Positions 52,196-61,479 are shown, numbered from the stretch's first letter. The stretch is DNA of 64,000 nucleotides from JAVBQG01 sp031549185 (GCA_031549185.1 JAVBQG010000009.1:1-64000), one strand, 5' to 3'. Notes: generated from the letters alone by a model not told the origin. Numbers and translations: made by a program.

Positions 52196-52426
52196 TTAAC
52201 GTATGATAACCAGTAACAGGGACAACAGCATAAATGCGGCCGTCAGAATTGCGGTTAACTTGGTCAGAGATGTCATGCGCTGCCATGTACCGCCCGACAT
52301 GTCCATCTGCGTTCCCCCTCCTCCGAAGCTGCCGGAGAAGCCGCCGCTTTTGCGGTGTTGCATCATAATCACGCCGCTCAATGCGATACAGAGCGCCAGA
52401 AAAATTATCGACAGCAGGATCTTCAC
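52196..52426 (-). CDS. secG: Protein translocase subunit SecG
   Basis: 76 residues. 'VKILLSIIFLALCIALSGVIMMQ' first helix, a Gly-rich loop ('GGFSGSFGGGG') and second helix near 57-75. GTG 52426 overlaps the rdgB stop by four bases; an upstream GTG (52438) is possible but leaves no room for a ribosome site. Accessory subunit of SecYEG. Confidence 0.9.
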   Translation of the reverse strand: MKILLSIIFLALCIALSGVIMMQHRKSGGFSGSFGGGGTQMDMSGGTWQRMTSLTKLTAILTAAFMLLSLLLVIIR

Positions 52427-53121
52427 CTGTCCGTACACCTCCCCAAGTGGTCATTGCTGATAATTCTTTTATGCACGGCTATGTATTCTAACACAGAAGG
52501 TATTATTTGCGCTACTCCTTTGAGGGCAATTGCCCTGTGAGAAATTATTGATTTTATTTCGTCGCCCAATTCGCCAAAAGTTTTGTCGTAACCATCGGGG
52601 ATGAACACGGGGTCGAAGCCAAATCCGTACGTCCCGCGCGGGGAATCCGCGATACGTCCGAAGCAGCGCCCTTCCACGGTAAAATAGTCCCGCCCGGGCC
52701 CCTCGAAAGAATTTTTCGCGTCGGGCAGCGCGATCACAAGACACGCGACGAAAGAAGCCCGACGATCCGATATCCCCTGCATTTTGTCGAGCAGCCAACG
52801 GATTCGGTCCAAGTCGCTCCCCTCAGCCGCCCTGGCCGAACGAATCCCGGGGGCTCCGTTCAACGCCGAGACCTCCAGACCGCTATCATCCGAAAGAGCG
52901 GGCATCCCGGCAAAGCGGGCGTACGCAGCAGCCTTGAGCAGCGCGTTCTCCTCGTAGCTCTCCCCCATCTCCTCCACCACCGGTAGCTCTTCTGACAGAT
53001 CTCTTGGCGCAAGAAGGATCATTTTTTTGTTGCCATATGCGGGAAGTTCGGAAAAAAGGCTCGCGAGCTCCAGATACTTGTGGCGATTGCCGCTGGCCAG
53101 GACGATGGCGAGTTCTTCCAT
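52423..53121 (-). CDS. rdgB: XTP/dITP pyrophosphatase (RdgB/HAM1)
   Basis: 232 residues. 'LASGNRHKYLELA', 'SDDSGLEVSALNGAPGIRSA', 'GFGFDPVFIPDG' and 'SHRAIALK' are the nucleotide-binding and acidic motifs. Hydrolyses non-canonical purine triphosphates. C-terminal tail is longer than usual by about 20 residues. Confidence 0.96.
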   Translation of the reverse strand: MEELAIVLASGNRHKYLELASLFSELPAYGNKKMILLAPRDLSEELPVVEEMGESYEENALLKAAAYARFAGMPALSDDSGLEVSALNGAPGIRSARAAEGSDLDRIRWLLDKMQGISDRRASFVACLVIALPDAKNSFEGPGRDYFTVEGRCFGRIADSPRGTYGFGFDPVFIPDGYDKTFGELGDEIKSIISHRAIALKGVAQIIPSVLEYIAVHKRIISNDHLGRCTDR

Positions 53122-53127
53122 ATTCCG

Positions 53128-53913
53128 CTATTTCCCGGCGAGGGTGTCGAACAACCCTCTTTCGTTCTCCGTCAGTTGCAGTGTCTCCCTTTGTGCGGCG
53201 AAGAGTCTGCGCAATCCGCACTCGGCAAGCGTGAGAATTTCGCCCAGTTCGACGCGGGAGAAAAAACCGCTCTCGCCGGTCCCCTGCAGTTCGACGAACT
53301 CGCCCCTGCTGCTCATGACAACGTTCGAGTCCACCTCCGCCCTGCAATCTTCCTCATAACAGAGGTCAAGCAGGATTCGTCCCGAGATCTTTCCCACGCT
53401 GACCGCAGCGACCTGGGCGACGAGGGGCAGGCGCTCGAACGCGCCGTGGGTCCGCTGAACAAAACGCAAGGCGTCGACCATCGCAACAAAGGCGCCTGTA
53501 ATAGACGCCGTCCGAGTCCCTCCATCCGCCTGCAGAACATCGCAATCGATCCAGACCGTGCGTTCGCCCAGCAGAGACAAATCGACCGCAGCGCGCAACG
53601 AACGCCCGATCAGGCGCTGAATCTCGCTCGCCCGCCCGTTGACTTTCCCTTTCGCGCTGTCGCGTGCCGTCCTCTCGTGTGTGGCACGCGGCAACATCGC
53701 GTATTCGGCACTGACCCACCCCTGACCGGAGCCTCGGATAAAAGGCGGCACCTTCTCTTCGACAGAGGCGGTGCAATAGACGATCGTGTCGCCCCATCGC
53801 ACGAGAGAGGAACCCTCCGCGTATCGATTGACGGCGCGATCGATCGCCACCGGGCGCAGTTCCCCGACGTCGCGACCGTCATATCTCGATGGGACGGCAA
53901 TAACCTCGCTCAT
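53128..53913 (-). CDS. rph: Ribonuclease PH
   Basis: 261 residues. 'RSYEGSSLVRWGDT'-type start, 'GWVSAEYAMLPRAT', 'SEIQRLIGRSLRAAVDL', 'IDCDVLQADGGTRTASITGAFVAM' and 'VGKISGRILLDLCYEEDCRAEVDSNVVM'. 3'-to-5' phosphorolytic tRNA trimming. The rph-rdgB pair is conserved in many bacteria. Confidence 0.96.
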   Translation of the reverse strand: MSEVIAVPSRYDGRDVGELRPVAIDRAVNRYAEGSSLVRWGDTIVYCTASVEEKVPPFIRGSGQGWVSAEYAMLPRATHERTARDSAKGKVNGRASEIQRLIGRSLRAAVDLSLLGERTVWIDCDVLQADGGTRTASITGAFVAMVDALRFVQRTHGAFERLPLVAQVAAVSVGKISGRILLDLCYEEDCRAEVDSNVVMSSRGEFVELQGTGESGFFSRVELGEILTLAECGLRRLFAAQRETLQLTENERGLFDTLAGK

Positions 53914-54638
53914 CAGGATTTACCGGAGAGGCTCCAGGGCATCGACAGGTCCACCGGGTCCTTGCCCTTGATTTCCCTGCCTCCAACGTAAAATTTGACC
54001 TTGTTGATCGGAGAGAAATTATCGGAGACCGTCTTGACAAGGCCCGTCAATAGAAGCCTGGATTTATCCGCACCCAGCGTCTTCAGCGAGGTCAGAAAAC
54101 TCCCATTCATATTGATGTAAAGCCAGTCCCCGCTCTGAAAGATATTCAGGTTCTGCGTGGTCGGATCGAGCAATTTCCTCTCTATCACCTCGTCGATATA
54201 GGCGGTGAGCACCTGCTGGATGTTGTCCTCCTGAACGCTGCTGTTGCACGGAATCTGGCGCGTGACAAATACTTCGCCGTCGGGAATCGAAAGTGTACAG
54301 AGAGTCGTATTATCGCGGGCGGCGTTTGTTTCATCCGCGGATTTCACCTCGACGATCAGTTTCTCCGCTTCCTGCTGCGTCGCCACCAGATTATTCGGGT
54401 GGCGCCCCGCATTTCCCCGATCCATCCAGCGGAAGATCATGGAGGTGGCTCCGTAGCCAATGGCGAAAAATATCGCGATCAAAGAGACCCACGCCAACAG
54501 GCGAAGTGGCATGGGCGCTTTTTTCACGGTATCTTCGTCGCTCTCCTCGATCCACTCGCCTCGCTCGATCAACTCTCTTTTTTCGCGCGGCGAAAGTTCC
54601 TCGTCCGCTCGATATTTGCGTCTTTCAGATGGCCTCAT
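53913..54638 (-). CDS. GerM/GerMN-domain membrane protein
   Basis: 241 residues. Charged cytoplasmic N-terminus (1-43), one membrane helix (about 45-68), then a periplasmic GerMN domain (about 110-235: 'LYTL'-like start, 'QQVLTAYIDEVIERKLLDP', 'WLYINMNGSFLTSL', 'FSPINKVKFYVGGREI'). GerM is named for spore germination but occurs in non-sporeformers next to amidases. Stop overlaps rph start; start overlaps amiC stop by four bases. Confidence 0.88.
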   Translation of the reverse strand: MRPSERRKYRADEELSPREKRELIERGEWIEESDEDTVKKAPMPLRLLAWVSLIAIFFAIGYGATSMIFRWMDRGNAGRHPNNLVATQQEAEKLIVEVKSADETNAARDNTTLCTLSIPDGEVFVTRQIPCNSSVQEDNIQQVLTAYIDEVIERKLLDPTTQNLNIFQSGDWLYINMNGSFLTSLKTLGADKSRLLLTGLVKTVSDNFSPINKVKFYVGGREIKGKDPVDLSMPWSLSGKS

Positions 54639-56236
54639 CTGCGCCCTCCTTTTTTCGTCCTGCTGAGATAGTCCAGAATTCCGGCGGCAAGGTTATCCAC
54701 AATTTTACCGCGATATGCCTCCGAATTGAGCAATTGAGCATCCTTCCGTTCCGTGATGTATCCCATTTCAACCAGCACAGCCGGCATTCCCGCGCCTCGC
54801 AGCACGAAAAAAGGCGCCTGCCTCACCTTGCGCAGGGATATTCCGGCGTTCAGAGCGCGCTTGTAAAGGTACTCCGCCATTGTCGTGCTCTCGCTGATCT
54901 TGTCGTTCTGCTGCATATCCCCCAATATTTTCAGGAGCAGGCGCGTCTTTTGGTCAGCGGCGGCGGTGGCCTCCGCGCCGGTCTGCCCTTCACCCGAGAG
55001 TTCCCGGTTTTCCAGAATTGCCAGGTTCATGGCGTCCTTGTCGGAGGGTTCCGCCATGAGATACAGTTCCATGCCGGAGGCGTGTTTTCCCTTCGGGAGC
55101 GCGTTGCAATGCAGGCTGATGAAAATGTCCGCATCGACATTGTTGGCGAACGCCGTGCGCTCGGCCAGCTTCAAGTAACGATCGTCGGCGCGCGTAAGCT
55201 TGACGTCGAGTCCGACTCTTTTTAAGCCGGCAGCCAACTGTAGAGCGGCTTTCAGATTGATATCCTTTTCCCTCAAACCGTTCCCCGCCGCACCGGGATC
55301 GTGTCCGCCATGGCCGGCGTCAACCACCACCAGAAAACGACCGGACGCAGTCTGCGGCGTCGGCGTGACGGTCTGGGGAACATCGCCGCCCTGTGAATCG
55401 GTCGGTGTTGTCGATATCGATGCACTCGACTCGCCACCTCCGCCAAAGTAAAAATCGATCACATACCGCGAGGGGTTCTGCAGCCAAAAACTCTTTACAC
55501 GCGATGCGCTATGGACAAACGTGAGAACCGCCGCGCCGGAGGAGCTCTTCGCACTGACGGCTAGCGGGGGCCAAGGGCTGTTGCTCGCCCCGAAAGAAGA
55601 GAGCGACGCACCGGAGAAAGTCGCCCCCAGACTGCCCGGCGACTCCTTCAGAGAAACCGGAACCTCGCTCGATATATCGATGACGGCACGATAAGCATCC
55701 GTCTGTTGCCCCCAGCGCACGCCTGAAATCGCAACCGAGCCCCCGCTTCCCTGTAAAACAGGAGAAGGCGCTGCTACGGGAGGAGCTGCCGGCGCAAGGG
55801 TGGGCGTCGAGGCGAATGCTCCATTCGACTTCCCCCAGCGAAGGCCGCCCGGACGTCCGACCGCCTGCAAAAACTGCTCCATTACCCTGATGGAAGAAGT
55901 GGCCTCCCCCCACCAATGCCCTCCTTCCGGAAAGACGTTGGCAGGGAACGTATAGACAGAACCACTGATGCGGGCCACATTCGACCCGCTCCAGAATTCG
56001 AGTTTCTTTCCCGCGAACGTCACGACTAGGCCGCCCGAGGCATCGCTCTGGGCAAAACCCAGATTGGAGAGCATCTCGTCCAAGGCGGCAAACGTAAAAC
56101 CGCCTCGCTCCAAAACCGCTACGTCGCCTTTTTTAACTTCCTCCTGCAACAACTCCCACTCCGCGGCGGAAGCGGCAGTGGCAGCAACTAACAGCATCAA
56201 CAAAACCAAAATGCTTTTCAAACGACGATTAATCAC
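54635..56236 (-). CDS. amiC: N-acetylmuramoyl-L-alanine amidase (AmiC-type)
   Basis: 533 residues from GTG 56236. Signal peptide (1-25), a copper-amine-oxidase-N-like domain (about 30-130) and a low-complexity Pro/Ala linker come first. An AMIN-like domain (about 170-270: 'GVRWGQQTDAYRAVIDIS') and an amidase_3 catalytic domain from about 300 to 533 follow, with 'VVDAGHGGHDPGA' (zinc His), 'LTRADDRYLKL', 'ISLHCNALPKG' and 'ILVEMGYITE'-type end. Cuts peptide stems for daughter-cell separation. Starts ATG 56251 or TTG 56242 are alternatives; all overlap the TldE stop. Confidence 0.92.
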   Translation of the reverse strand: MINRRLKSILVLLMLLVAATAASAAEWELLQEEVKKGDVAVLERGGFTFAALDEMLSNLGFAQSDASGGLVVTFAGKKLEFWSGSNVARISGSVYTFPANVFPEGGHWWGEATSSIRVMEQFLQAVGRPGGLRWGKSNGAFASTPTLAPAAPPVAAPSPVLQGSGGSVAISGVRWGQQTDAYRAVIDISSEVPVSLKESPGSLGATFSGASLSSFGASNSPWPPLAVSAKSSSGAAVLTFVHSASRVKSFWLQNPSRYVIDFYFGGGGESSASISTTPTDSQGGDVPQTVTPTPQTASGRFLVVVDAGHGGHDPGAAGNGLREKDINLKAALQLAAGLKRVGLDVKLTRADDRYLKLAERTAFANNVDADIFISLHCNALPKGKHASGMELYLMAEPSDKDAMNLAILENRELSGEGQTGAEATAAADQKTRLLLKILGDMQQNDKISESTTMAEYLYKRALNAGISLRKVRQAPFFVLRGAGMPAVLVEMGYITERKDAQLLNSEAYRGKIVDNLAAGILDYLSRTKKGGRR

Positions 56237-57596
56237 CTGCAACGGCAACATCCTCCACGATCATAGTTGCGGCACCTGTCGAACCGAAAAATTCGTGATC
56301 GTCTCCGACAGCCACGATCCGTTCCATCAGATCCAGCAGATTGCCCGCTATCGTAACGCCCGCCACCGGGGCATCCTCAACCCCATTTTTCAAATAGAGC
56401 CCCTTCGCGCCCAGCGAGAAATCGCCACTCACCGGATCCAGCGTGTGAAGCCCCATGAGTTCGAGAACAAGAAAACCCTCAGCGACACTCTTTACCAGAG
56501 AGTCTCTCGACTCTTTCCCCGGCACAAGCACAAGATTCGAAGTCCCGACATCCGGCAGACCGCCCAGGCTGCGCGAAGCGTTTCCAGTCGAAGGCACTTC
56601 GTCTTTTTGAGCATATTGCATATTATACAGATAATTCGAAGCAATTCCAGCGTCGATCAAAGTAGTTCGCCCTGTCGGAACCCCTTCCCCGTCGAAAACA
56701 CAGGAGCCCAGGCATCGCGAAATACGAGCGTCATCCAGAAGGGTTACGGCTTTCCCCGCAACTGCCTGCCCGAGTTTTCCTTTCATCAGGGAGCGGCCGC
56801 GATGGACGTCCGACGCACAGAACAGCTCGCCGACCTCTTCGATCAATGACGCGGCAATCTCCGGGTCCAATATCAGAGTGTACTTCCCCGTAGGCAGGGG
56901 TTTGCCACCCAGTATCCGAGCCGTATGTTCGACGGCGAGACGGGCATACAGCGCGCCATCCAGGTCCGCCTGATGTCGTGCTCCTTTCCCGTACGAGCCG
57001 AGTTCGAAATGCTCCCCATCCTGAAGAACGACCGCCGAACCACAGGAAGCGGATGTGGCTTTCTTCCAACCCGCAAAACCGGCAGTTGATGCGTAGAACG
57101 ACTCGTCAAAACCGTCGCTCCATGAAGCGGATCGCACCGAAACGACCCTCGGGTCGCAGGATCGTGCAATTTCCGTCATCTCAAGACAACGGCGCATCCT
57201 CTCCCCGGGTGAGATACCCCCCGCGATCGTCTCGTCGAACAAGTCGAGCGATCCATCCTCCTCCGGAAACCCGGTGTAGAGGGATATCCCCTCCTCCGGC
57301 TCGGAGTTTTTGCAGTTGTCTCGGCTCCAAGTCACGAGATCCGCAAGGGCGGCGCGATCGAAACGATTTCCGAAGGCGACGCCCTGCCGGCCGTCAGGCC
57401 CGATCGTCCTTATGCCGATTCCTCCGGAGACGCCACAGGTATTGTCCTCAGGTTCACCGTCGCGCAATCCAAGGCCGTAAGATTCGCTGTAATAATACAA
57501 CAAATCCGCCCCATGAACGCCGCTCTTCACGGCCTGATCCAGCATCCAGGAAGCCAATGCCTCTATCTCGGATCTGGGGGGCTGTTTCGAGCTCAC
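56229..57596 (-). CDS. pmbA: TldE/PmbA-family metallopeptidase homologue
   Basis: 455 residues with the TldD/PmbA fold. It lacks the His-Glu-x-x-x-His zinc motif of TldD and so corresponds to the TldE/PmbA subunit ('GGIGIRTIGPDGRQGVAFGNRF', 'SASWSDG', 'LDDARISRCLGSCVFDGEGVPTGRTTLI', 'GNASRSLGGLP'). TldD/E pairs process peptides such as microcins and redox antitoxins; a TldD partner is not in this window. GTG start overlaps ltaE stop by 4 bases. Confidence 0.88.
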   Translation of the reverse strand: MSSKQPPRSEIEALASWMLDQAVKSGVHGADLLYYYSESYGLGLRDGEPEDNTCGVSGGIGIRTIGPDGRQGVAFGNRFDRAALADLVTWSRDNCKNSEPEEGISLYTGFPEEDGSLDLFDETIAGGISPGERMRRCLEMTEIARSCDPRVVSVRSASWSDGFDESFYASTAGFAGWKKATSASCGSAVVLQDGEHFELGSYGKGARHQADLDGALYARLAVEHTARILGGKPLPTGKYTLILDPEIAASLIEEVGELFCASDVHRGRSLMKGKLGQAVAGKAVTLLDDARISRCLGSCVFDGEGVPTGRTTLIDAGIASNYLYNMQYAQKDEVPSTGNASRSLGGLPDVGTSNLVLVPGKESRDSLVKSVAEGFLVLELMGLHTLDPVSGDFSLGAKGLYLKNGVEDAPVAGVTIAGNLLDLMERIVAVGDDHEFFGSTGAATMIVEDVAVAGD

Positions 57597-58627
57597 CCCA
57601 AAATCGCTCCTTTTACGATCTCGACCGCGTCCCGTACCGCCCGTTCATCGAGGCCGACGTGCGTCACCATCCGCAGCCGCCTCGGCCCAGCCGCCCCCAG
57701 CAGCAATCCCTTTGCTCCACAGCGGGCGACTACGGTCTCCGCGTCCGGCTGCTCCTGCCGCAGGGCGAGATAGACCATGTTCGTTCTCGCGGATACGCTT
57801 TCCACATCGATACCCGCCCGCCCCAGCAAATCGGCGAGGAGCGCGGCGTTTGCGTGATCCTCCTTCAATCGTCCGCGCATGTCGCGCAGAGCCACGAGCC
57901 CGGCCGCCGCGGCTATTCCGACTTGACGCTGACCGCCTCCAAGCGATTTTCTGTACTTTCTCGCCGTTTCAATCATAGATTTTTTACCGCAAAGCAGCGA
58001 CCCCATCGGCGCGCCCAAACCCTTCGAGAGGCACACCTGTACGGAATCGACCTGGGAGGCATACTCCCTCACGTCCGCGTCAAAATAAGCGCAGGCGTCG
58101 AATATTCTCGCCCCGTCGAGGTGAACTTTCATTCCCATTCGACGTGCTTCGCTCGCGACTGGGGAGAAGGCAACCGGGCTGATCGGAACTCCCCCGGTAA
58201 AATTATGCGTATTCTCCAGAGTCAGCAATTTCGTCGGCGCGTAGTGGACGTTTCCCTCCGGTTGAAAGAACCTGTGCAGCGATTCGATCGCCGGGATGCC
58301 CGAGGAGTCGTCGAGAGGGTATGGCATAAGCCCTCCATACAGCGCAATCCCACCGCCCTCGTTCTTCCACGTGTGGGAGTTGATTCCCATCATAACGCCT
58401 TCGCCCCGCGCGCAGTGCGAGAGCATCGCCAGCAGATTTCCCATCGTCCCGGAGCACGCGTAGAGCGCAGCCTCCGTGCCGAGGAGCTCCGCCGCGTATG
58501 CCTGCAGTTCATTGACGCTCGGGTCGTCTCCGTATACGTCGTCGCCGACTTCGGCCTTCGCCATTGCCTCCCGCATGGCGGGAGTGGGTTTCGTCACTGT
58601 ATCGCTTCTGAAATCAAGAGTATTCAT
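57593..58627 (-). CDS. ltaE: Low-specificity L-threonine aldolase
   Basis: 344 residues, PLP fold type I. 'DFRSDTVTKPTPAMREAMAKAEVGDDVYGDDPSVNELQ' opening, 'LDGARIFDA' and 'CLSKGLGAPMGSLLCG' with the PLP Lys. Splits L-threonine/allo-threonine to glycine and acetaldehyde. ATG 58627 has AAGGAGG upstream. Confidence 0.95.
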   Translation of the reverse strand: MNTLDFRSDTVTKPTPAMREAMAKAEVGDDVYGDDPSVNELQAYAAELLGTEAALYACSGTMGNLLAMLSHCARGEGVMMGINSHTWKNEGGGIALYGGLMPYPLDDSSGIPAIESLHRFFQPEGNVHYAPTKLLTLENTHNFTGGVPISPVAFSPVASEARRMGMKVHLDGARIFDACAYFDADVREYASQVDSVQVCLSKGLGAPMGSLLCGKKSMIETARKYRKSLGGGQRQVGIAAAAGLVALRDMRGRLKEDHANAALLADLLGRAGIDVESVSARTNMVYLALRQEQPDAETVVARCGAKGLLLGAAGPRRLRMVTHVGLDERAVRDAVEIVKGAILG

Positions 58628-58657
58628 TTTAAAAACGCCTCCTTGCCGCGTAATATT

Positions 58658-59482
58658 TTACAGTGTAACACCGAGTCTCGCCCAGGGCAGAAACCCCTCC
58701 GAAACCTGTACGCCGAGATCGACACCGGGGCGCGCCTCACCGTGGAAATCGGAGCCCGCAGTGGGAAAAAGACCGTGTCTGGCGGCAATCGAAAGATACT
58801 CGAACGCACTTTTACTCGAACAGTGTGACGAAATGCACTCCAGTCCCCACAAACCGGCTTCTTTCAACTCGGCGAGGAGCGAGTCGAAAGCGCCTCCCTC
58901 CAACCCGACGAGTGAAGGGTGCGCCAGCACCGGCAAACCACCCGCCTCTCGAATAATCCGGATGCAACGCGCTGGCGAATAACCACCCCGCTCCACGTAG
59001 GCGGGCGCTCCTTCTCCCAGGTATTTCGCAAATGCGCTAGCCTTATCGCGCACAAAACCCTTACGAACAAGCGCGCAAGCAAAATGGGGGCGTGCCACCA
59101 CCTGCCCCCTCGCTTCCCGTTCAACATCCCCTATCGTCACATCGAGACCAAGCTCCCGAAGTTTCTCGCACATCGCGAGATTTCTCTCGTTCCGATACCA
59201 CAAAACGGAAGTCAACGCTTCTTCCAACGGCGTCAAGTCGGTCATTCTATAGCCAAGTATGTGAATCGTTCTCTCGCTCTTCGCAGAAAGCTCAATTCCA
59301 GCAAGGGGGCGCACGGAATGTTTATCGCAGGCTTTAAAAAAATCGAGCAAACCCTCGATCGTATCGTGGTCGGTCAACGCCAGCAACGCAACATTACGTC
59401 TGGCCGCCAGGCGCACCAACTCTTCCACCGTGCAGGAACCATCCGAAAATGTGCTGTGAACGTGCAAATCGATCCTTAACAT
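58658..59482 (-). CDS. PHP-domain phosphoesterase (YciV/TrpH type)
   Basis: 274 residues. 'IDLHVHSTFSDGSCTVEELVRLAARRNVALLALTDHDTIEG' is the standard PHP opening of the RNase AM/nucleoside 3',5'-bisphosphate phosphatase family. Later 'ARPHFACALV', 'VLAHPSLVG' and 'AGSDFHGEARPG' complete the three-metal site. Different subgroup from the PHP protein at 15961. Confidence 0.92.
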   Translation of the reverse strand: MLRIDLHVHSTFSDGSCTVEELVRLAARRNVALLALTDHDTIEGLLDFFKACDKHSVRPLAGIELSAKSERTIHILGYRMTDLTPLEEALTSVLWYRNERNLAMCEKLRELGLDVTIGDVEREARGQVVARPHFACALVRKGFVRDKASAFAKYLGEGAPAYVERGGYSPARCIRIIREAGGLPVLAHPSLVGLEGGAFDSLLAELKEAGLWGLECISSHCSSKSAFEYLSIAARHGLFPTAGSDFHGEARPGVDLGVQVSEGFLPWARLGVTL

Positions 59483-59495
59483 GCGCGGTCAAGAA

Positions 59496-60011
59496 TCAGT
59501 CCTCTTCCTCCAGCAATTCGGTGATATCGAAGAGCAAGGCAAGGTCGAGCAGAACAATGAGCCTGCCGTCGTCCATCTTCGCGACCCCGGTCACATAACC
59601 CGTTCCGATCGTACTCGTTCCTTGTGCGTTGGAAGTCTCAATCAGCGAGTCCGGTACGCTCTTTACCTCGCGGACGGCATCGACCAGAACACCGAACTGA
59701 ATCCCCTCGAACTCCGCCACGACAATCCGGGATTCCGCCGAATGCTCCGTCGCCACGCCACCCATCTTGATCGCGCAGTCCAGTACCGGAATCACGGTCC
59801 CACGCAGGTTGATCACTCCGCGTACATAATGCGGCGCGTTGGGAACGCGCGTAATTCTTGGAGGCACATGGACGATTTCACGTACCAAGTTTACGGGCAG
59901 ACCGCAGTGTTCCCCGACCAAGTCGAAGACGAGCAACGTTCGCACTTGCTCGCCGATACTTTCTTCAACTTCCGATGGCATGTCTTCTGTCTTCAGTGCC
60001 GCCTCGGCCAT
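59496..60011 (-). CDS. cheW: CheW-type chemotaxis coupling protein
   Basis: 171 residues, two SH3-like subdomains: 'TLLVFDLVGEHCGLPVNLVREIVHVPPRITRVPNAPHYVRGVINLRGTVIPVLD', then 'FGVLVDAVREVKSVPDSLI'. It links receptors to CheA; no cheA or receptor gene is in the window. An acidic N-terminal extension (1-22) and C-terminal Glu-rich tail are unusual. Own promoter upstream. Confidence 0.94.
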   Translation of the reverse strand: MAEAALKTEDMPSEVEESIGEQVRTLLVFDLVGEHCGLPVNLVREIVHVPPRITRVPNAPHYVRGVINLRGTVIPVLDCAIKMGGVATEHSAESRIVVAEFEGIQFGVLVDAVREVKSVPDSLIETSNAQGTSTIGTGYVTGVAKMDDGRLIVLLDLALLFDITELLEEED

Positions 60012-60072
60012 TGTATTCCCTCCGCCTCATCACAGATTGCGCAAATACGAACATTTTAGAATTTACGACAGC

Positions 60073-60101
60073 ATTATTGCACATAAACCAAGAGTCTTCA
60101 A
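60073..60101 (-). promoter_or_regulatory. Promoter of cheW
   Basis: TTGAAG (60096-60101) and AATAAT (60073-60078) on the minus strand, 17-base spacer, in the 118-base gap before cheW; a GGAGGGA ribosome site follows. Confidence 0.6.
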
Positions 60102-60129
60102 ACGATTCTAGGGCTCGTTATTGCCCCAA

Positions 60130-61008
60130 TTACGTACTTTTCCCGGCGGGAAAAGCCCCTCTCTTCATTGAGCCCGTCACTCCTCGTTTCATGCCGTCGC
60201 GCATTTCGAATTCCGCTATCACGTAGGATAGTACGACCGCAAAAAATTGCAGAATTTGTCTGGTTCCAGGTGACCACGCTCGTGAAAAATGCGATTCAAC
60301 GACGATCACGCCGAAGCGCCTCCCTCCTAAATGCAAAGGGGCACAGATGGCGGAGCGCGCTTTGAATTTAGACGGCAAAAAATAGATATTGCTGTAGGGA
60401 TCGCGAAACCTGTCCAGCTTCAAAGTAGCGTGACACTTGATGTAGAACGTCGAGTCACTGGAAATTTCCGTGCCGACCTCGTATGCGCTTGTCGCCGCGA
60501 CAATCTTAAATTTATCCGTCTCCCGATTCCACTGCAGCAGCGCAATATGCCTAAAAAAACCGCTGCCTTTCAACATTCGAACTGCCAACGCACAGACGCC
60601 CGGCATGGAATCGAGCTTGGTCGACTCCTCGCAAAAAGCCGTTATCATCCGTCCGACTCTCCCTGGGTAACTCCTATAAAACATCAAAACGAGCGCGGGC
60701 AGTACAAACGTGAGAAAAAGCACAGTCATGCGCCATAGCTCGATCCCTGACAAGGCGAGCGTCAGTAAAAAAAAGGATGAGACCAGTACAAAACAGAAAA
60801 GCCCGTTCAAATTTGTCGTCGCAATCAACATGGGAAGCGCAAGAAGTGCCGCCAATGGCAACACATCGGGAATCGAGAAAAAAAGCCCCACGCAAAGCGC
60901 ACCGAGAAAAAGAAGAAACGCGGCAAGAGGTACGGCACATTCGCGGAGGATGCTCCAAAAGCTGGATTTGAGTTGCTGCCCTTTCTCCTCCGCTATCTTT
61001 TCCTCCAT
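60130..61008 (-). CDS. Membrane protein with cytoplasmic GAF-like domain
   Basis: 292 residues. Four membrane helices between about residues 23 and 110, then a soluble GAF-like sensor domain (about 125-270: 'SGFFRHIALLQWNRETDKFKIVAATS', 'SAICAPLHLGGRRFGVIVVESHFSRAWSPGTRQILQFFAVVLSYVIAEFE'). No kinase, cyclase or EAL/GGDEF output domain follows, so the output partner is unknown. ATG 61008 is nine bases after GGGAGGG. Divergent from the winged-helix gene. Confidence 0.72.
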   Translation of the reverse strand: MEEKIAEEKGQQLKSSFWSILRECAVPLAAFLLFLGALCVGLFFSIPDVLPLAALLALPMLIATTNLNGLFCFVLVSSFFLLTLALSGIELWRMTVLFLTFVLPALVLMFYRSYPGRVGRMITAFCEESTKLDSMPGVCALAVRMLKGSGFFRHIALLQWNRETDKFKIVAATSAYEVGTEISSDSTFYIKCHATLKLDRFRDPYSNIYFLPSKFKARSAICAPLHLGGRRFGVIVVESHFSRAWSPGTRQILQFFAVVLSYVIAEFEMRDGMKRGVTGSMKRGAFPAGKST

Positions 61009-61119
61009 GCAACAAGCCCTCCCGTCTGCCCATGTCGCCTCAACTCTGATATTATATATGAGATTGACATATTCTCCAGCAAGAGCCGATGAAAAAATAT
61101 TCAACAGGAAGTGATTGAT

Positions 61120-61479
61120 ATGCAGGGCAACGCAAACAACGGCATCGAAAAACTTGTAGAATCTCTAGAGCTGATCACCGCAAGGCTGCTCGAGGTCACC
61201 GTGGCGAACAACCAGATCGCCACCTCCCAAACCCCCGAGATGCGCGGGCTGTTCGACAAATGGCTCGAATGCCTGACGGGAGAGATCCTGCGGGTTATCG
61301 ATGAACGCAACGGCAATATAAACGTGACGGAGCTGGCGAAGGCGCTTGGGCTCTCCAGCTCCTCCACCCTCTCTCTGCTGTTGTCGCTCGAACGCAAGGG
61401 AGAGGTGGATATAACCGAGATAAACGCGAAAAAAGGCGACGGGAAAAACAGGGAGATCTGCGGCTGCCTCAAACCGTGA
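61120..61479 (+). CDS. Small winged-helix protein
   Basis: 119 residues. A helical N-terminal half is followed by a winged-helix fold (about 65-115: 'GNINVTELAKALGLSSSSTLSLLLSLERKGEVDITEI'). MarR/HTH-like; likely a transcription regulator. ATG 61120 follows AGGAAGTG; GTG 61111 is a weaker option. Divergent from the GAF gene, convergent with pilQ. Confidence 0.7.
   Translation: MQGNANNGIEKLVESLELITARLLEVTVANNQIATSQTPEMRGLFDKWLECLTGEILRVIDERNGNINVTELAKALGLSSSSTLSLLLSLERKGEVDITEINAKKGDGKNREICGCLKP

Noticed and set aside
54693..54701. Perfect DnaA box TTATCCACA (another at 19620-19628)
   Set aside because: Single copies inside coding genes, no clustering or AT-rich unwinding region, so not an origin despite rpmH/rnpA being in the window.
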